Shown piece by piece: positions 1-8,747 of a stretch of DNA of 55,908 nucleotides. Numbering within the stretch: position 1 is the stretch's first letter; every line of letters begins with the position of its first letter. The stretch spans positions 1 to 55,908 of the forward strand of contig JABFSG010000063.1 in assembly GCA_013140715.1 (NCBI GenBank). The letters are read 5' to 3'. The stretch comes from Nitrospiraceae bacterium (GTDB lineage: Bacteria; Nitrospirota; Nitrospiria; Nitrospirales; Nitrospiraceae). The translations under genes were made by a program, and so were the position numbers. The notes under the pieces were generated by a model, which ran no database searches, was not told where the DNA came from, and was given only the letters and a program-made list of their open reading frames with translations.

Positions 1-66
1 ATAGTCTTCCGCTGCCGACGGTATCGGCGGAGGCCTCCGCCGATACCGTCGGCAGCGGAAGACTAT
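1..66. repeat. Perfect 66-bp palindrome at window edge
   Basis: Bases 1-33 are the exact reverse complement of bases 34-66, with no spacer. Read on the minus strand, bases 66-34 continue the sigma-54 regulator sensibly (PLPTVSAE, the expected stretch before the last AAA+ helices). Bases 33-1 are only that DNA folded back. The simplest explanation is a fold-back chimera at a contig end rather than a biological hairpin. Confidence 0.9.
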
Positions 67-1099
67 TGCGCGCCGCAGAGACCGCCACGAAATGCCTCGC
101 GAGCAACGGAATGTCGGCGGAACGTTCTCGTAACGGCGGCACCGTGATGGGGAACACATTCAATCGGTAATACAAGTCTTCCCGAAACCGTCCCTGCTCC
201 ACTTCGTGATACAGCGATCGGTTGGTCGTTGCGATGACCCGAATGTTCACGGATACCGGCTCACGCCCCCCGACTCGATCCACTTCCCGTTCCTGAATCA
301 CACGGAGCAACTTGGCCTGCAACCCCATGTTCATCTCGCTGATTTCATCCAGCAACAACGTACCGGTATGCGCCATCTCAAACTTGCCCAGTTTTTTCAC
401 GATGGCCCCGGTAAAGGCCCCCCGCTCATGGCCGAACAGTTCGCTCTCCAAGAGCCCATCCGGCAAGGCAGCACAATTGACGGCGATAAACGGACGATGC
501 GCGCGAGGGCTTCTATTATGGATAAAGCGGGCCAGCAGTTCCTTTCCTGTGCCGCTTTCACCATTAATAAGGATCGTCGCTTGACTTGCCGCAACTCCTT
601 CAACGGTGCTCAGGAGACGGGCCATGCCGGGATCTTGCGTCAAAATCGACCGCTGATCGATCGGTGACCTCGATGAGGCCGAGGCATCGGCGCCACGGGC
701 CTTCAGATTGCCGATCACTCGCTCCAACAAATCGGTAGAAAAGGGTTTGAGGATGTAGTCGCTCGCCCCGTATTTCATCGCCTCTACGGCGGTCTCCACC
801 GTCCCGTAAGCGGTCATCAGGACCATCAACGTCTGTGGCGAGCGACGCTTGATCTCCTTGATCAAATCGAGGCCGCCAAGACGAGGCATCTTCAGATCGG
901 TCACCACCAACCAGGGCCTGAAGAGGCTGACCCGTTCAACCGCGTCGGCGCCATCGACCGCGCCCTGCACGTCATACCCGAGACGACGGACCGACTCCAT
1001 CAACGCTGTCCTCATGGACGGCTCGTCATCGACGATCAAAATTCTCTCGGCCTGCGCGGGAACATCCGTCGCAGAACCCGCTGTGTGATGGTCGCTCAT
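1..1099 (-). CDS. Sigma-54 response regulator, NtrC type (3' end missing)
   Basis: Cytoplasmic transcription activator that would drive sigma-54 promoters when phosphorylated by the kinase encoded just upstream. The start ATG overlaps the kinase stop by four bases (ATGA, 1096-1099), showing translational coupling. A receiver domain (about residues 18-130) carries the acidic pair LIVDDE and the phospho-acceptor Asp68 in VVTDLKMP. The AAA+ domain follows with Walker A GESGTGKE, the sigma-54 contact loop GAFTGA, Walker B LLLDEI and the sensor region RFREDLYYRLNV. The frame stays open to base 1, so the rest of the AAA+ domain and the DNA-binding helices lie outside the window. The last ten codons come from the palindrome and are probably artificial. 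Confidence 0.93.
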   Translation of the reverse strand, partial: MSDHHTAGSATDVPAQAERILIVDDEPSMRTALMESVRRLGYDVQGAVDGADAVERVSLFRPWLVVTDLKMPRLGGLDLIKEIKRRSPQTLMVLMTAYGTVETAVEAMKYGASDYILKPFSTDLLERVIGNLKARGADASASSRSPIDQRSILTQDPGMARLLSTVEGVAASQATILINGESGTGKELLARFIHNRSPRAHRPFIAVNCAALPDGLLESELFGHERGAFTGAIVKKLGKFEMAHTGTLLLDEISEMNMGLQAKLLRVIQEREVDRVGGREPVSVNIRVIATTNRSLYHEVEQGRFREDLYYRLNVFPITVPPLRERSADIPLLARHFVAVSAARNSLPLPTVSAEASADTVGSGRL

Positions 1100-2397
1100 G
1101 CGGAGGTCTCCTCTTCGACAAAATGGCCCTCATCGATCGTGGGGACGGCTGCCCCGTCTCCGCGATCGGAAACCGGCATTTCCGGTTCCTGAACGCAGTC
1201 CGTTTCCCGATGGCATGGAAGCGCGATCGTAAATGTGGTGCCGCGGCCTTCGATGCTCTCCACGTCGATCCTGCCCCGATGCCCCTCGACAATCGCATGG
1301 ACGATGGCCAGCCCCAATCCGGTACCATCGTCCCTCGTCGTAAAAAATGGATCGAAAATCCTCGATCGCTGAACAGCCGGAATGCCGACGCCTGTATCCG
1401 AGACCGAGAGACAGATCTCCGGTCCTCCGGAAGCTCGCCCCGCTGCGAGAGCGGCGGACAACGTCAATGTTCCACTTCCTGGCATGGCGTGAATACCGTT
1501 CAGAATCAAGTTGAGAAGCACTTGTTTCATTTGGCCCGCGTCGCACCAAATTCGATCCGTCTGAGGATCGATATCGAGACGAATGTCGATTCTGGTGTTC
1601 GCAATTGCATGGGCGGCGAGCGTCAATGAGTCGAGCATGAGTGCTTCCGTCTCATGCCACTCCCCATGGGAGCAATCGGGCTTGGTATAGAGCAGAAGAT
1701 TGGTCAAGAGGCGATTCATCATGTGGACAGAGGATGAAATATGCTCGGCGTATCCTCGCAGGGCCGGAGCGCCGGTCAAATCGCGGCGCAGCATCGAGGC
1801 AAACAGTTCGATACTGCCGAGGGGGTTCCGAATTTCGTGGGCGATTCGCCCGACCATCTCCCCCATCGCCGCCAGCCGATTCCGGCGTTGCAGCCGGTCC
1901 TCCAGTTCTCGCACCGCCGTGACATCCTGAATCAAAACCACGCTCCCTGCCTGGCACCCAGCGCTGCTCTGCAACGCGCGCTGGGAAAGTGTGACGGCCG
2001 CGCCCTGTCGCGTAGTTAAGGGGTAGGCCTCCCCATCCAGCTGCGCCTCCTTGAGACAGTCGACTAACGAGCGGCCCATCATCTGTTCGCGTGTCAGCCC
2101 CAGAAGTTGCTCCCCAGCCCGATTACAGCGCGTGATCAACCCCTCTGTGTTCAATACGAGCAAACCCGTCGAGAGGGACTCCACAATCGCCGTCAAGTGC
2201 TCCCGCAGTTCTTCATTGGCTCGCAAATTCTGCCCGAGCGCTTCGTTACGGTCGGCAAGCTCCACATCAAGCTGTTCCAAGCGAGACGTCAATGTCTGAT
2301 AGGACTGTTGCAACGTCGCAGCTGCATCGTCGAAACTTCGAAACGCCTCATGCAGCAAATCACTCTCCGTCGTCGTTGAAACTGCATCTATGTTCAT
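1096..2397 (-). CDS. Sensor histidine kinase with PAS domain (NtrB/AtoS-like)
   Basis: 433-residue kinase predicted to phosphorylate the sigma-54 regulator it overlaps. The N-terminus is a coiled coil (residues 15-70) with no membrane helix, so the protein is probably cytosolic. A PAS domain (about 70-160) precedes the dimerisation and phospho-acceptor helix with His187 in AHEIRNPLG. The ATPase domain has the N box (NLILNGIHAM), G1 (SDTGVGIP) and G2 (GTGLGLAIVHAI). A GGAGAA ribosome site lies 7 bases before the ATG, and the gene starts 4 bases after the TPR gene stops. The three genes therefore look like one operon. The signal sensed cannot be read from the sequence; FleS-type flagellar kinases have a similar plan. 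Confidence 0.93.
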   Translation of the reverse strand: MNIDAVSTTTESDLLHEAFRSFDDAAATLQQSYQTLTSRLEQLDVELADRNEALGQNLRANEELREHLTAIVESLSTGLLVLNTEGLITRCNRAGEQLLGLTREQMMGRSLVDCLKEAQLDGEAYPLTTRQGAAVTLSQRALQSSAGCQAGSVVLIQDVTAVRELEDRLQRRNRLAAMGEMVGRIAHEIRNPLGSIELFASMLRRDLTGAPALRGYAEHISSSVHMMNRLLTNLLLYTKPDCSHGEWHETEALMLDSLTLAAHAIANTRIDIRLDIDPQTDRIWCDAGQMKQVLLNLILNGIHAMPGSGTLTLSAALAAGRASGGPEICLSVSDTGVGIPAVQRSRIFDPFFTTRDDGTGLGLAIVHAIVEGHRGRIDVESIEGRGTTFTIALPCHRETDCVQEPEMPVSDRGDGAAVPTIDEGHFVEEETSA

Positions 2398-2401
2398 CGC
2401 A

Positions 2402-4558
2402 TTATTCTCCTTCCTTCACTCTGGACGTTTGAAGCCCTATCTGCATCGCTCCCGCCGCGCGGTGAAGGAGTGGATCGTGAAACCCTGGATCCTGCACCAC
2501 AGACCTCGATTGCCCCCCCTGACGACTCTTGGCTCCGGGGTTCAACAGAATCTGCGCCCGTGCCCATTCCGCCTCTACCGCATCAGGTCCGGCCTGCAGA
2601 ACCTGGCTGTAGAGATCCGCAGCGCGCTCCTGGCGATTCAGTTTCACCAGCAGATCGGCGTACAGCAGAATATCCTGCGGCGTTCGAAGCGCGTGGCTTC
2701 GCAATGCAGTCTCGAATGCCTCGACGGCCTCCTCATGCTTCTGGTCTTCCGCCAACGTCCGCGCAAGCGTCACATACATCCATCCTTGCGCCGCATCCTT
2801 CGGGTGCAACCTCATCCACCGCCGCATCATCCTGATCGCACTCCGACGATCCCCCTGCCCAAGCATGGCTTCCGTCAATTGCCGGGACACGAGCGGCGAG
2901 CGAGCGCTCTGGGGATACTGCAAACGGAAACTTTCGAATACGTTTCGAGCGGCTGCTGGGTCGAGCTGATCCAAGTAACTTTCCCCCAGACCCATGAGCG
3001 CCGCTTCGTGGAGCGGAGCCACCTTCCGACTGCGGACGAACGTTTGATAGAGATGAACCGCTTCGCCGGAGAAGCCCAAACGACGATGTCTATCGGCCAC
3101 CTCCAATAATATCGGCGTCCCTAGGTAATGCTGCTCCGGAGCCTGCCCGTGGCTATGAAACAACGTAAGCACCTGGATATCATTCTTGCCCTTGAGTGCC
3201 GTTTCCAGCTGGGGCTTCAAGATGGAGGTCAGACGAAGTCCCGCAGCCGGCGGCCACGGATCATGCGGAATGATGCCAGTCCGCCGAGTAACGTCTTGAA
3301 AGACATGGATGCCTCGCGCAGGGTCTCCCCGCAACTCGTAATACTCTGCCAAATGGAACAGCGCCTCGCTGCCAAGAATGTCATCCCGATGCTCTATCGC
3401 GATGGTCTTGTAGAGATCTTCGGCTTCGGATGGCTCCAGATAGGAAATGGCGCTGCCTTGGATGATCCCTTCCACCTTTTTACGCAATAAGCTTTCTCCT
3501 GCCGACAGGGCAACTTCCTGTTGGATTCTTGACAGGCGCATACGCGCAACGACCCCTGATGCTGTTTTTGGGTACTGCGTCTGAGCCGCCGTATAAAATA
3601 GCTCCGCCGATGTTCGAAGCCCGAGCCGGCTACTGCTGTCCCCAAGGCGGACGAGTGCCGCACCCGCATGCCGGTTCGAAGGGAAAAGATTGTACAGCAG
3701 CAGATCGATGTCACGCGCCTTTTTCAGCTCCTGAATTTCAAAGAGGACGGCGCCATACTGCTGCAACCCGTCGGGATCCCTTTTCAGAAGATCCGGCCAA
3801 CGCCGATACAGGAGATCGTACAGCGATAGCGCGTCTGAATTGCGCCTCTGAGCATAGAGCGCATTGGCCAGATCCAAGGTCGCCCTTGCGACAAGACGAT
3901 CGTCCGTCGCGCGCTTTCTGACCTGATCTAAGGCGTTTTCTGCATCTGCCCATCGCTCCAGCTTTCCAAGTATGCCCCCCAGAGCAAGCAGGGATCGGTC
4001 CGCATCGGGACGAGGCAGTTCGCGGGAAAGAGCATATTCATAAGCGACGATAGCCTCCTGGAACCATCCCAATTCGACATACAGGTCACCGATCCGCCAG
4101 AGTGCCCGGAATGCATTGGCATTTTTCGGATACGAACCAATGATGCTGCGATATTGTGTAATCGCCTCTCTCCGGCCATGGTCGGTCGGGTCCTCGAGCA
4201 GGGCGAGTTCAGCCAAGAAAGCCCTCAACGGTGGAAGCAACTCACTGGAAGAATCAAGCGCAACGAGCTTGTCAAAATCTGCGCGGGCCACGGCATATTG
4301 CCCGCGTCCGAGCGCCTCGACCGCCGCTTGAAACTGTAATGCCCCCGGTGCCTCCATCATTCGATCATAGCGGGGCCCATCATCCGGCAATTCAATCCTC
4401 GGCGAAGCATTCCCGACACTCGCCTGACGGTGCATCGCTGGAATGGGTGGCTGCGTGGCTTCCGCCGCTCCCGGCTCAACCGCCAATGCGAAATACTGTG
4501 GAAGGGCCAGCGCGAGCAAGCAGATTATGACGCAATGGCAATAGATGATGATTCGCAT
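2402..4558 (-). CDS. Exported tetratricopeptide-repeat protein
   Basis: About 718 residues. A hydrophobic N-terminus (IIIYCHCVIICLLALALP) followed by small residues looks like a signal peptide, so the protein is probably periplasmic or envelope-bound. The rest is almost wholly helical TPR-like units (for example NANAFRALWRIGDLYVELG and the last repeat around residues 640-690), which normally hold other proteins. I chose the ATG at 4558; a GTG six bases earlier is in frame, and neither has a clear ribosome site. It is first in an operon with the kinase and sigma-54 regulator, so it may belong to the envelope process they control. No enzyme motif is visible. Confidence 0.8.
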   Translation of the reverse strand: MRIIIYCHCVIICLLALALPQYFALAVEPGAAEATQPPIPAMHRQASVGNASPRIELPDDGPRYDRMMEAPGALQFQAAVEALGRGQYAVARADFDKLVALDSSSELLPPLRAFLAELALLEDPTDHGRREAITQYRSIIGSYPKNANAFRALWRIGDLYVELGWFQEAIVAYEYALSRELPRPDADRSLLALGGILGKLERWADAENALDQVRKRATDDRLVARATLDLANALYAQRRNSDALSLYDLLYRRWPDLLKRDPDGLQQYGAVLFEIQELKKARDIDLLLYNLFPSNRHAGAALVRLGDSSSRLGLRTSAELFYTAAQTQYPKTASGVVARMRLSRIQQEVALSAGESLLRKKVEGIIQGSAISYLEPSEAEDLYKTIAIEHRDDILGSEALFHLAEYYELRGDPARGIHVFQDVTRRTGIIPHDPWPPAAGLRLTSILKPQLETALKGKNDIQVLTLFHSHGQAPEQHYLGTPILLEVADRHRRLGFSGEAVHLYQTFVRSRKVAPLHEAALMGLGESYLDQLDPAAARNVFESFRLQYPQSARSPLVSRQLTEAMLGQGDRRSAIRMMRRWMRLHPKDAAQGWMYVTLARTLAEDQKHEEAVEAFETALRSHALRTPQDILLYADLLVKLNRQERAADLYSQVLQAGPDAVEAEWARAQILLNPGAKSRQGGQSRSVVQDPGFHDPLLHRAAGAMQIGLQTSRVKEGE

Positions 4559-4957
4559 AAGCACATCTGGGCATCAGCAATTCCTGTGCCTTTTTTGCCG
4601 CGTGAAATAATTGCCTGTTGTATTGGAGAAACTGCGACTCTCCGCATTATGATTCTGCAAAACCTGTCAAATGCCCGACGTGTTCCTCATAGGTTCGTCA
4701 ATGGATTGACGAGGCGAGACGAAAGGAGATTCTTCGCGCACATGCTGGATCGGGCGGCTATCGGGAAAGATAATCTGGGCAGCAGGTCGTCCTGACAGAC
4801 TTCTCAACGGCACGATGGGGCGAGCTACAAGGAGGCCCTGCAGAAGCATCGAGCGGTGCGAGCAAGGGGGGAATGTTGGAGATTGAGGCCGGCGACAGGG
4901 AAAAAAGCCGCCGGCAGATCGTTTGCCGCAGAAGAACGGTATTACTTGGACAGGCTT
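4559..4957. other. Intergenic region with one promoter candidate
   Basis: About 400 bases between the TPR gene start and the stop of the next regulator. Besides the sigma-54-like site I see a weak hairpin at about 4905-4935 that runs into six Ts on the minus strand. It could end transcription of the regulator at 4958-6367. No open frame here is convincing. Confidence 0.4.
4576..4591 (-). promoter_or_regulatory. Candidate sigma-54 promoter (-24/-12)
   Basis: The minus strand reads AGGCACAGGAATTGCT. It has the invariant GG (4590-4589) and GC (4578-4577) ten bases apart and otherwise fits TGGCAC-N5-TTGCT with one mismatch. Transcription would begin near 4565, only a few bases before the TPR gene start, so the mRNA would be almost leaderless or the true start lies further in. 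Sigma-54 activators flank it on both sides, which makes the match plausible. Confidence 0.45.
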
Positions 4958-6367
4958 CTAGGAGACGGAACAACCCTGAGCCTTCGAGGCAAACCCTTTC
5001 CGTTTCATCTTTTCGACGAGGGTCGTGCGGTTCACATGAAGCAGTTGAGCCGCTTTACTCGTAATCCCGTTGGCCTGTCGTAGCGCGCCGACAATCAGGC
5101 GGTTTTCCAATTGCTCAATCTCTCGCGGCAAATTCACCCCCTGATCGCTGAAAGAAATAAAATGCGTTTCCGGTTGATCGACGGAGACCGGACGGCGCTG
5201 GAGACGTTCGGGAAGATCGGAGGCTTCGATCGTCCCCGACCGACTCAACACGACGAGACGCTCGATCATGTTCTCCAACTCACGGATATTTCCCGGCCAG
5301 TGGTGCTCCATGAGACAGACCATTGCATCCGATGAACAGCCGGCCATAGAGGTCTGCCTGCCGCGAGGTATCCGCTTCAGGAAATGATTCACCAATTGGG
5401 GGATATCGCTTCGCCGATCTCTCAACGGTGGAATCGTGACAGGGATGACATTCAGGCGATAATACAAATCCTCGCGGAAACGTTTTTGCTGCACGGCCAC
5501 TTCCAAATCCTGATTGGTAGCAGCCACGACGCGTACGTCCACGTCGATGGTTCTCGTGCCCCCCACCCGTTCGAACGACCGCTCTTGCAACACCCGAAGC
5601 AGCTTCACCTGTAACGCCGGACTCAACTCGCCGATTTCATCCAGAAAAATCGTCCCGCCATGCGCCAGCTCGAAGCGGCCCATTCGCGCCTGCGCTGCGC
5701 CGGTAAACGCTCCCTTTTCATGCCCGAACAGCTCAGATTCGAGCAGATTTTCTGGAATGGCGCCACAGTTGATCGGGATAAGGGGACGGTCTTTGCGCAC
5801 ACTGTTAAAATGCAACATCCGCGCGACCAACTCCTTGCCGGTCCCGCTTTCCCCTTGAATCAAGACTGTACTGTCGCAGTCTGCCACCTGCGACACAAAC
5901 TCAAGCACGCGCCGGATCGGTTCGCTGGTGCCGACGAACTGCTCCAATCGATATTGCTCACGAACGGCTTTCCGTGACGACTGCTTGTGCTCGCGACAGC
6001 GATGCGCTTCCAAGGCCTTGTCGATCAAGCCGACGACGACTTCGTTCTCGAACGGTTTCGGGAGAAAATCATAGGCTCCAACCTTCATGGCTTTGACTGC
6101 CCCGTCGATCGAGCCATAGCCGGTCATCACAATCCCGATCACCTTGGAGTCGATCTGGAGAACACGCTCTAAAACCGCCATGCCATCAATATCAGGCAAC
6201 TTCAGATCCGTCACCAGCACGTGAACTGGAATCTCTTGGACCGTGCGAATGGCCTCCTGCCCGCTCCCGACAACTGTGACCCGACGTCCCTCACGGGACA
6301 ACAGTCTCTGGAGAAGACCTCGCAGACTTGCATCGTCCTCGACCACAAGAATTGACTGCATGCTCAT
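4958..6367 (-). CDS. Sigma-54 response regulator, complete NtrC architecture
   Basis: 469 residues, a full-length enhancer-binding activator. The receiver domain has ILVVEDD at the N-terminus and phospho-acceptor Asp54 (LVTDLKLP). The AAA+ domain has Walker A GESGTGKE at 172-179, ESELFGHEKGAFTGA, Walker B TIFLDEI, and [10 protein letters not shown] near its end. A Fis-type helix-turn-helix closes the protein (ITSKAAQLLHVNRTTLVEKM). The ATG at 6367 has an AGAGGA ribosome site. No kinase is adjacent, so the partner is elsewhere or is the kinase at 1096-2397. Its upstream region holds inverted and direct repeats listed separately. Confidence 0.93.
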   Translation of the reverse strand: MSMQSILVVEDDASLRGLLQRLLSREGRRVTVVGSGQEAIRTVQEIPVHVLVTDLKLPDIDGMAVLERVLQIDSKVIGIVMTGYGSIDGAVKAMKVGAYDFLPKPFENEVVVGLIDKALEAHRCREHKQSSRKAVREQYRLEQFVGTSEPIRRVLEFVSQVADCDSTVLIQGESGTGKELVARMLHFNSVRKDRPLIPINCGAIPENLLESELFGHEKGAFTGAAQARMGRFELAHGGTIFLDEIGELSPALQVKLLRVLQERSFERVGGTRTIDVDVRVVAATNQDLEVAVQQKRFREDLYYRLNVIPVTIPPLRDRRSDIPQLVNHFLKRIPRGRQTSMAGCSSDAMVCLMEHHWPGNIRELENMIERLVVLSRSGTIEASDLPERLQRRPVSVDQPETHFISFSDQGVNLPREIEQLENRLIVGALRQANGITSKAAQLLHVNRTTLVEKMKRKGFASKAQGCSVS

Positions 6368-6533
6368 ATGGTATTCCTCTTAAAGTGTGGCAGCACATGC
6401 ATACGAATCGGTGCGAGCGCAGAAGATCTCTGCAATTGCAAACTGGTCGTGAACCATGGCTTATGAGATTCTCGGCGCCGGGACAATACGCATCGCATCG
6501 ATACTAAGCTTATAAGAGATTCTTTAATCGGAA

Positions 6534-6619
6534 AGTGCCTAATAGCTCTCATATTGATGGAATTACAGACTTATCAATGTACCGCTAATAGCCCCTATAT
6601 GTAGGAGCTATTAGGCACT
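6534..6619. promoter_or_regulatory. Inverted/direct repeat cluster, candidate operator
   Basis: AGTGCCTAATAGCTC at 6534-6548 recurs as a perfect inverted copy at 6605-6619. A third, partial copy (CTAATAGC) lies between them at 6584-6591 in the first orientation. The centres are spaced over about 85 bases, 170-250 bases upstream of the regulator start at 6367. This is the distance typical of enhancer sites for sigma-54 activators. Confidence 0.5.
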
Positions 6620-6744
6620 AATATGCTCTATGCCATAGGACTACAAATTCTGTCGGCTGCTCGAATTGATTGTCTCGTGAAATAGGCAAGGCTCGCGGGA
6701 AAAAATGAGAACCTCGCGCTTCGCACCTAAGATCGATGTCAGGG

Positions 6745-6826
6745 CTAGCAGGCTGTTGACAAGCTACTTGAGTATGAGAGGAATGCAAGGCTCGGACACT
6801 CACAGACCCGTTCAACAGCCTGCTAG
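6745..6826. repeat. 82-bp element with perfect 15-bp inverted ends
   Basis: CTAGCAGGCTGTTGA (6745-6759) returns exactly inverted at 6812-6826. The inside is not self-complementary and codes for nothing visible. It looks like a miniature inverted-repeat element or a stem in a transcript. The outer CTAG could be part of the repeat or a target-site duplication. Confidence 0.65.
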
Positions 6827-6920
6827 CGATCCGGCAGCCTATTGGAGATCGTGAATGATGGAGGAGAGTCGATTCCCGGATCTCTACGGCATGGGAGAAG
6901 AAACAATCATTTCGTGGCGG

Positions 6921-7640
6921 TTACCAGAATTTCACCGGATCATTGCCTCCTCCCGCAATGACGACGGATCCCCTTCGATGTCTAGAAAAGGAGTCGCGGG
7001 TGAAATAGGCTGCGGCCTGAGCGCGTCGGGTCACTTTCAGCTTCTGAAAGATGAATCGAACATAGTTCTTCACGGTCTTGTCGCTCAGGTCGAGCGAGAG
7101 ACCGATTTCCTTATTCGTTTTCCCCTCAGCCACGAGGGCGAGCACACGCTGCTGCTGCGCGGAGAGAGTCGTCCGTGAGGACTCAGATGCCGCCTCTTTC
7201 TCCAGCCGAATCCGGGTCAACAGGGGCTGCGTAATGGCCGGATCAAGGATCGACTGCCCGGCAGCCACCGCATAAATGGCTTGGGCCAAGGCGTCGGCAT
7301 TCACGTGCTTCAACAGATAGCCGGCCGCTCCCCCGATGACCGCCGCAAGCACCGCTTCATCGTCCTGATAGGAGGTGAGAAAGAGCACCCGCGTCGCGGG
7401 GCAGGAGTCTCGGATAGCGCGGCAGGCGTCCACTCCATTCCCGTCGGGCAAACGGACATCCATTAACACGACATCCGGGTGAAGCCGGCAGGCCGTCTCG
7501 ACAGCCTCCTTGATGCTCGCCCCCTCGCCGACGACCGTGATCCTGTCCTTTCGACTGAGAAGGGCCCGCAACCCCACCCGCGTGACTTCATGGTCGTCCA
7601 CAATCACTATCTTAATCGGTTTCACATCAGAAGCGATCAA
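6921..7640 (-). CDS. LuxR/NarL-type response regulator, copy A
   Basis: 239 residues: a receiver domain (IKIVIVDDHE; acceptor Asp in VVLMDVRLP) joined to a C-terminal LuxR helix-turn-helix (GKTNKEIGLSLDLSDKTVKNYVRFIFQKLKV, read in parts). Translation most likely starts at the TTG at 7640, which has GAAGGG eight bases upstream. It is a near-exact duplicate of the gene at 8055-8747: bases 6991-7621 match 8113-8743 at a constant offset of 1,122 with only a few substitutions. The last 20 residues and the first few are unrelated between copies. No kinase is adjacent, so both copies appear to be orphans. Confidence 0.9.
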   Translation of the reverse strand: MIASDVKPIKIVIVDDHEVTRVGLRALLSRKDRITVVGEGASIKEAVETACRLHPDVVLMDVRLPDGNGVDACRAIRDSCPATRVLFLTSYQDDEAVLAAVIGGAAGYLLKHVNADALAQAIYAVAAGQSILDPAITQPLLTRIRLEKEAASESSRTTLSAQQQRVLALVAEGKTNKEIGLSLDLSDKTVKNYVRFIFQKLKVTRRAQAAAYFTRDSFSRHRRGSVVIAGGGNDPVKFW

Positions 7641-8054
7641 TCTTTATGCCCTTCTTAGAGGTGGTTGAGCCCGTGAGAACTACCATTTTCCACACCTTTT
7701 CTCCGCACAACAGGTTTTATCAATCCCCAGATCTGGCTGGATCAAGGCAGGCAGATAGGGGGGTCTTATGACCGGCGATGGGCGGGAAGAAACCAAAGGA
7801 ACATCCACCATCTGCATGTCCGATCTATCATTCGATTACCATGACACTAGCGACACTTAATACACTGATAGGAATAGGAAGTAAACTAGGCACATCCCTA
7901 GGTCTACAAATACTGTCCTTCAGCGAGCAAGCCACCGAGAATTACTCATGAGCGTTTCTCATCCGATCCTGAGGCCTTGAACTAACGGGTAGCGGCGAAT
8001 GACGGGTGTAGCTGGAGGAAGGAAACAATCAGATTACGGTCTTGCACCGAAGCA
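7641..8054. other. Intergenic region between the duplicated regulators
   Basis: About 410 bases, no credible gene. It separates two nearly identical genes yet is not itself duplicated. It carries the motif CCTAGGTCTACAAATACTG at 7897-7915, in the same orientation as a similar motif upstream of the sigma-54 regulator. Confidence 0.6.
7891..7919. promoter_or_regulatory. CCTAGGTCTAC motif, candidate regulator site
   Basis: CCTAGGTCTACAAATACTGTCC lies about 260 bases upstream of LuxR copy A; read in pieces it matches CATAGGACTAC-AAATTCTGTC at 6635-6653. Related cores occur at 9098-9106 (upstream of copy B) and 15286-15296. Being found ahead of both copies suggests autoregulation, but that is inference. 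Confidence 0.45.
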
Positions 8055-8747
8055 TCATCGGTTTTTTATCTTCTCCTGCAAGGGCTGCAGACCCGTCGGA
8101 TACTCCGAAAAAGAGTCGCGGGTGAAATAGGCTGCGGCCTGAGCGCGTCGGGTCACTTTCAGCTTCTGAAAGATGAATCGAACATAGTTCTTCACGGTCT
8201 TGTCGCTCAGGTCGAGCGAGAGACCGATTTCCTTATTCGTTTTCCCCTCAGCCACGAGGGCGAGCACACGCTGCTGCTGCGCGGAGAGAGTCGTCCGTGA
8301 GGACTCAGATGCCGCCTCTTTCTCCAGCCGAATCCGGGTCAACAGGGGCTGCGTAATGGCCGGATCAAGGATCGACTGCCCGGCAGCCACCGCATAAATG
8401 GCTTGGGCCAAGGCGTCGGCATTCACGTGCTTCAACAGATAGCCGGCCGCTCCCCCGATGACCGCCGCAAGCACCGCTTCATCGTCCTGATAGGAGGTGA
8501 GAAAGAGCACCCGCGTCGCGGGGCAGGAGTCTCGGATAGCGCGGCAGGCGTCCACTCCATTCCCGTCGGGCAAACGGACATCCATTAACACGACATCCGG
8601 GTGAAGCCGGCAGGCCGTCTCGACAGCCTCCTTGATGCTCGCCCCCTCGCCGACGACCGTGATCCTGTCCTTTCGACTGAGAAGGGTCCGCAACCCCACC
8701 CGTGTGACTTCATGGTCGTCCACAATTACTATCTTAATCGGTTTCAT
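8055..8747 (-). CDS. LuxR/NarL-type response regulator, copy B
   Basis: 230 residues from the ATG at 8747, where the sequence MKPIKIVIVDDHEVTR begins; an ATG eight codons upstream (8771) is also in frame but lacks a ribosome site. Receiver and LuxR DNA-binding domains match copy A almost residue for residue (one change seen: Ala to Thr in VGLRxLLSRKD). The C-terminus differs (SEYPTGLQPLQEKIKNR). The near identity at silent sites points to a very recent duplication or gene conversion. Both copies keep an intact frame, so both are probably functional, and they should recognise the same DNA sites. Confidence 0.9.
   Translation of the reverse strand: MKPIKIVIVDDHEVTRVGLRTLLSRKDRITVVGEGASIKEAVETACRLHPDVVLMDVRLPDGNGVDACRAIRDSCPATRVLFLTSYQDDEAVLAAVIGGAAGYLLKHVNADALAQAIYAVAAGQSILDPAITQPLLTRIRLEKEAASESSRTTLSAQQQRVLALVAEGKTNKEIGLSLDLSDKTVKNYVRFIFQKLKVTRRAQAAAYFTRDSFSEYPTGLQPLQEKIKNR

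Larger units (their letters stand above)
6368..6920. other. 550-base regulatory/repeat region
   Basis: No believable gene lies here. It holds a 15-bp inverted repeat (6534-6548 and 6605-6619), a CATAGGACTAC motif (6635-6645), and an 82-bp element with perfect 15-bp inverted ends (6745-6826). The first two sit upstream of the sigma-54 regulator gene and are candidate binding sites. Confidence 0.6.
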
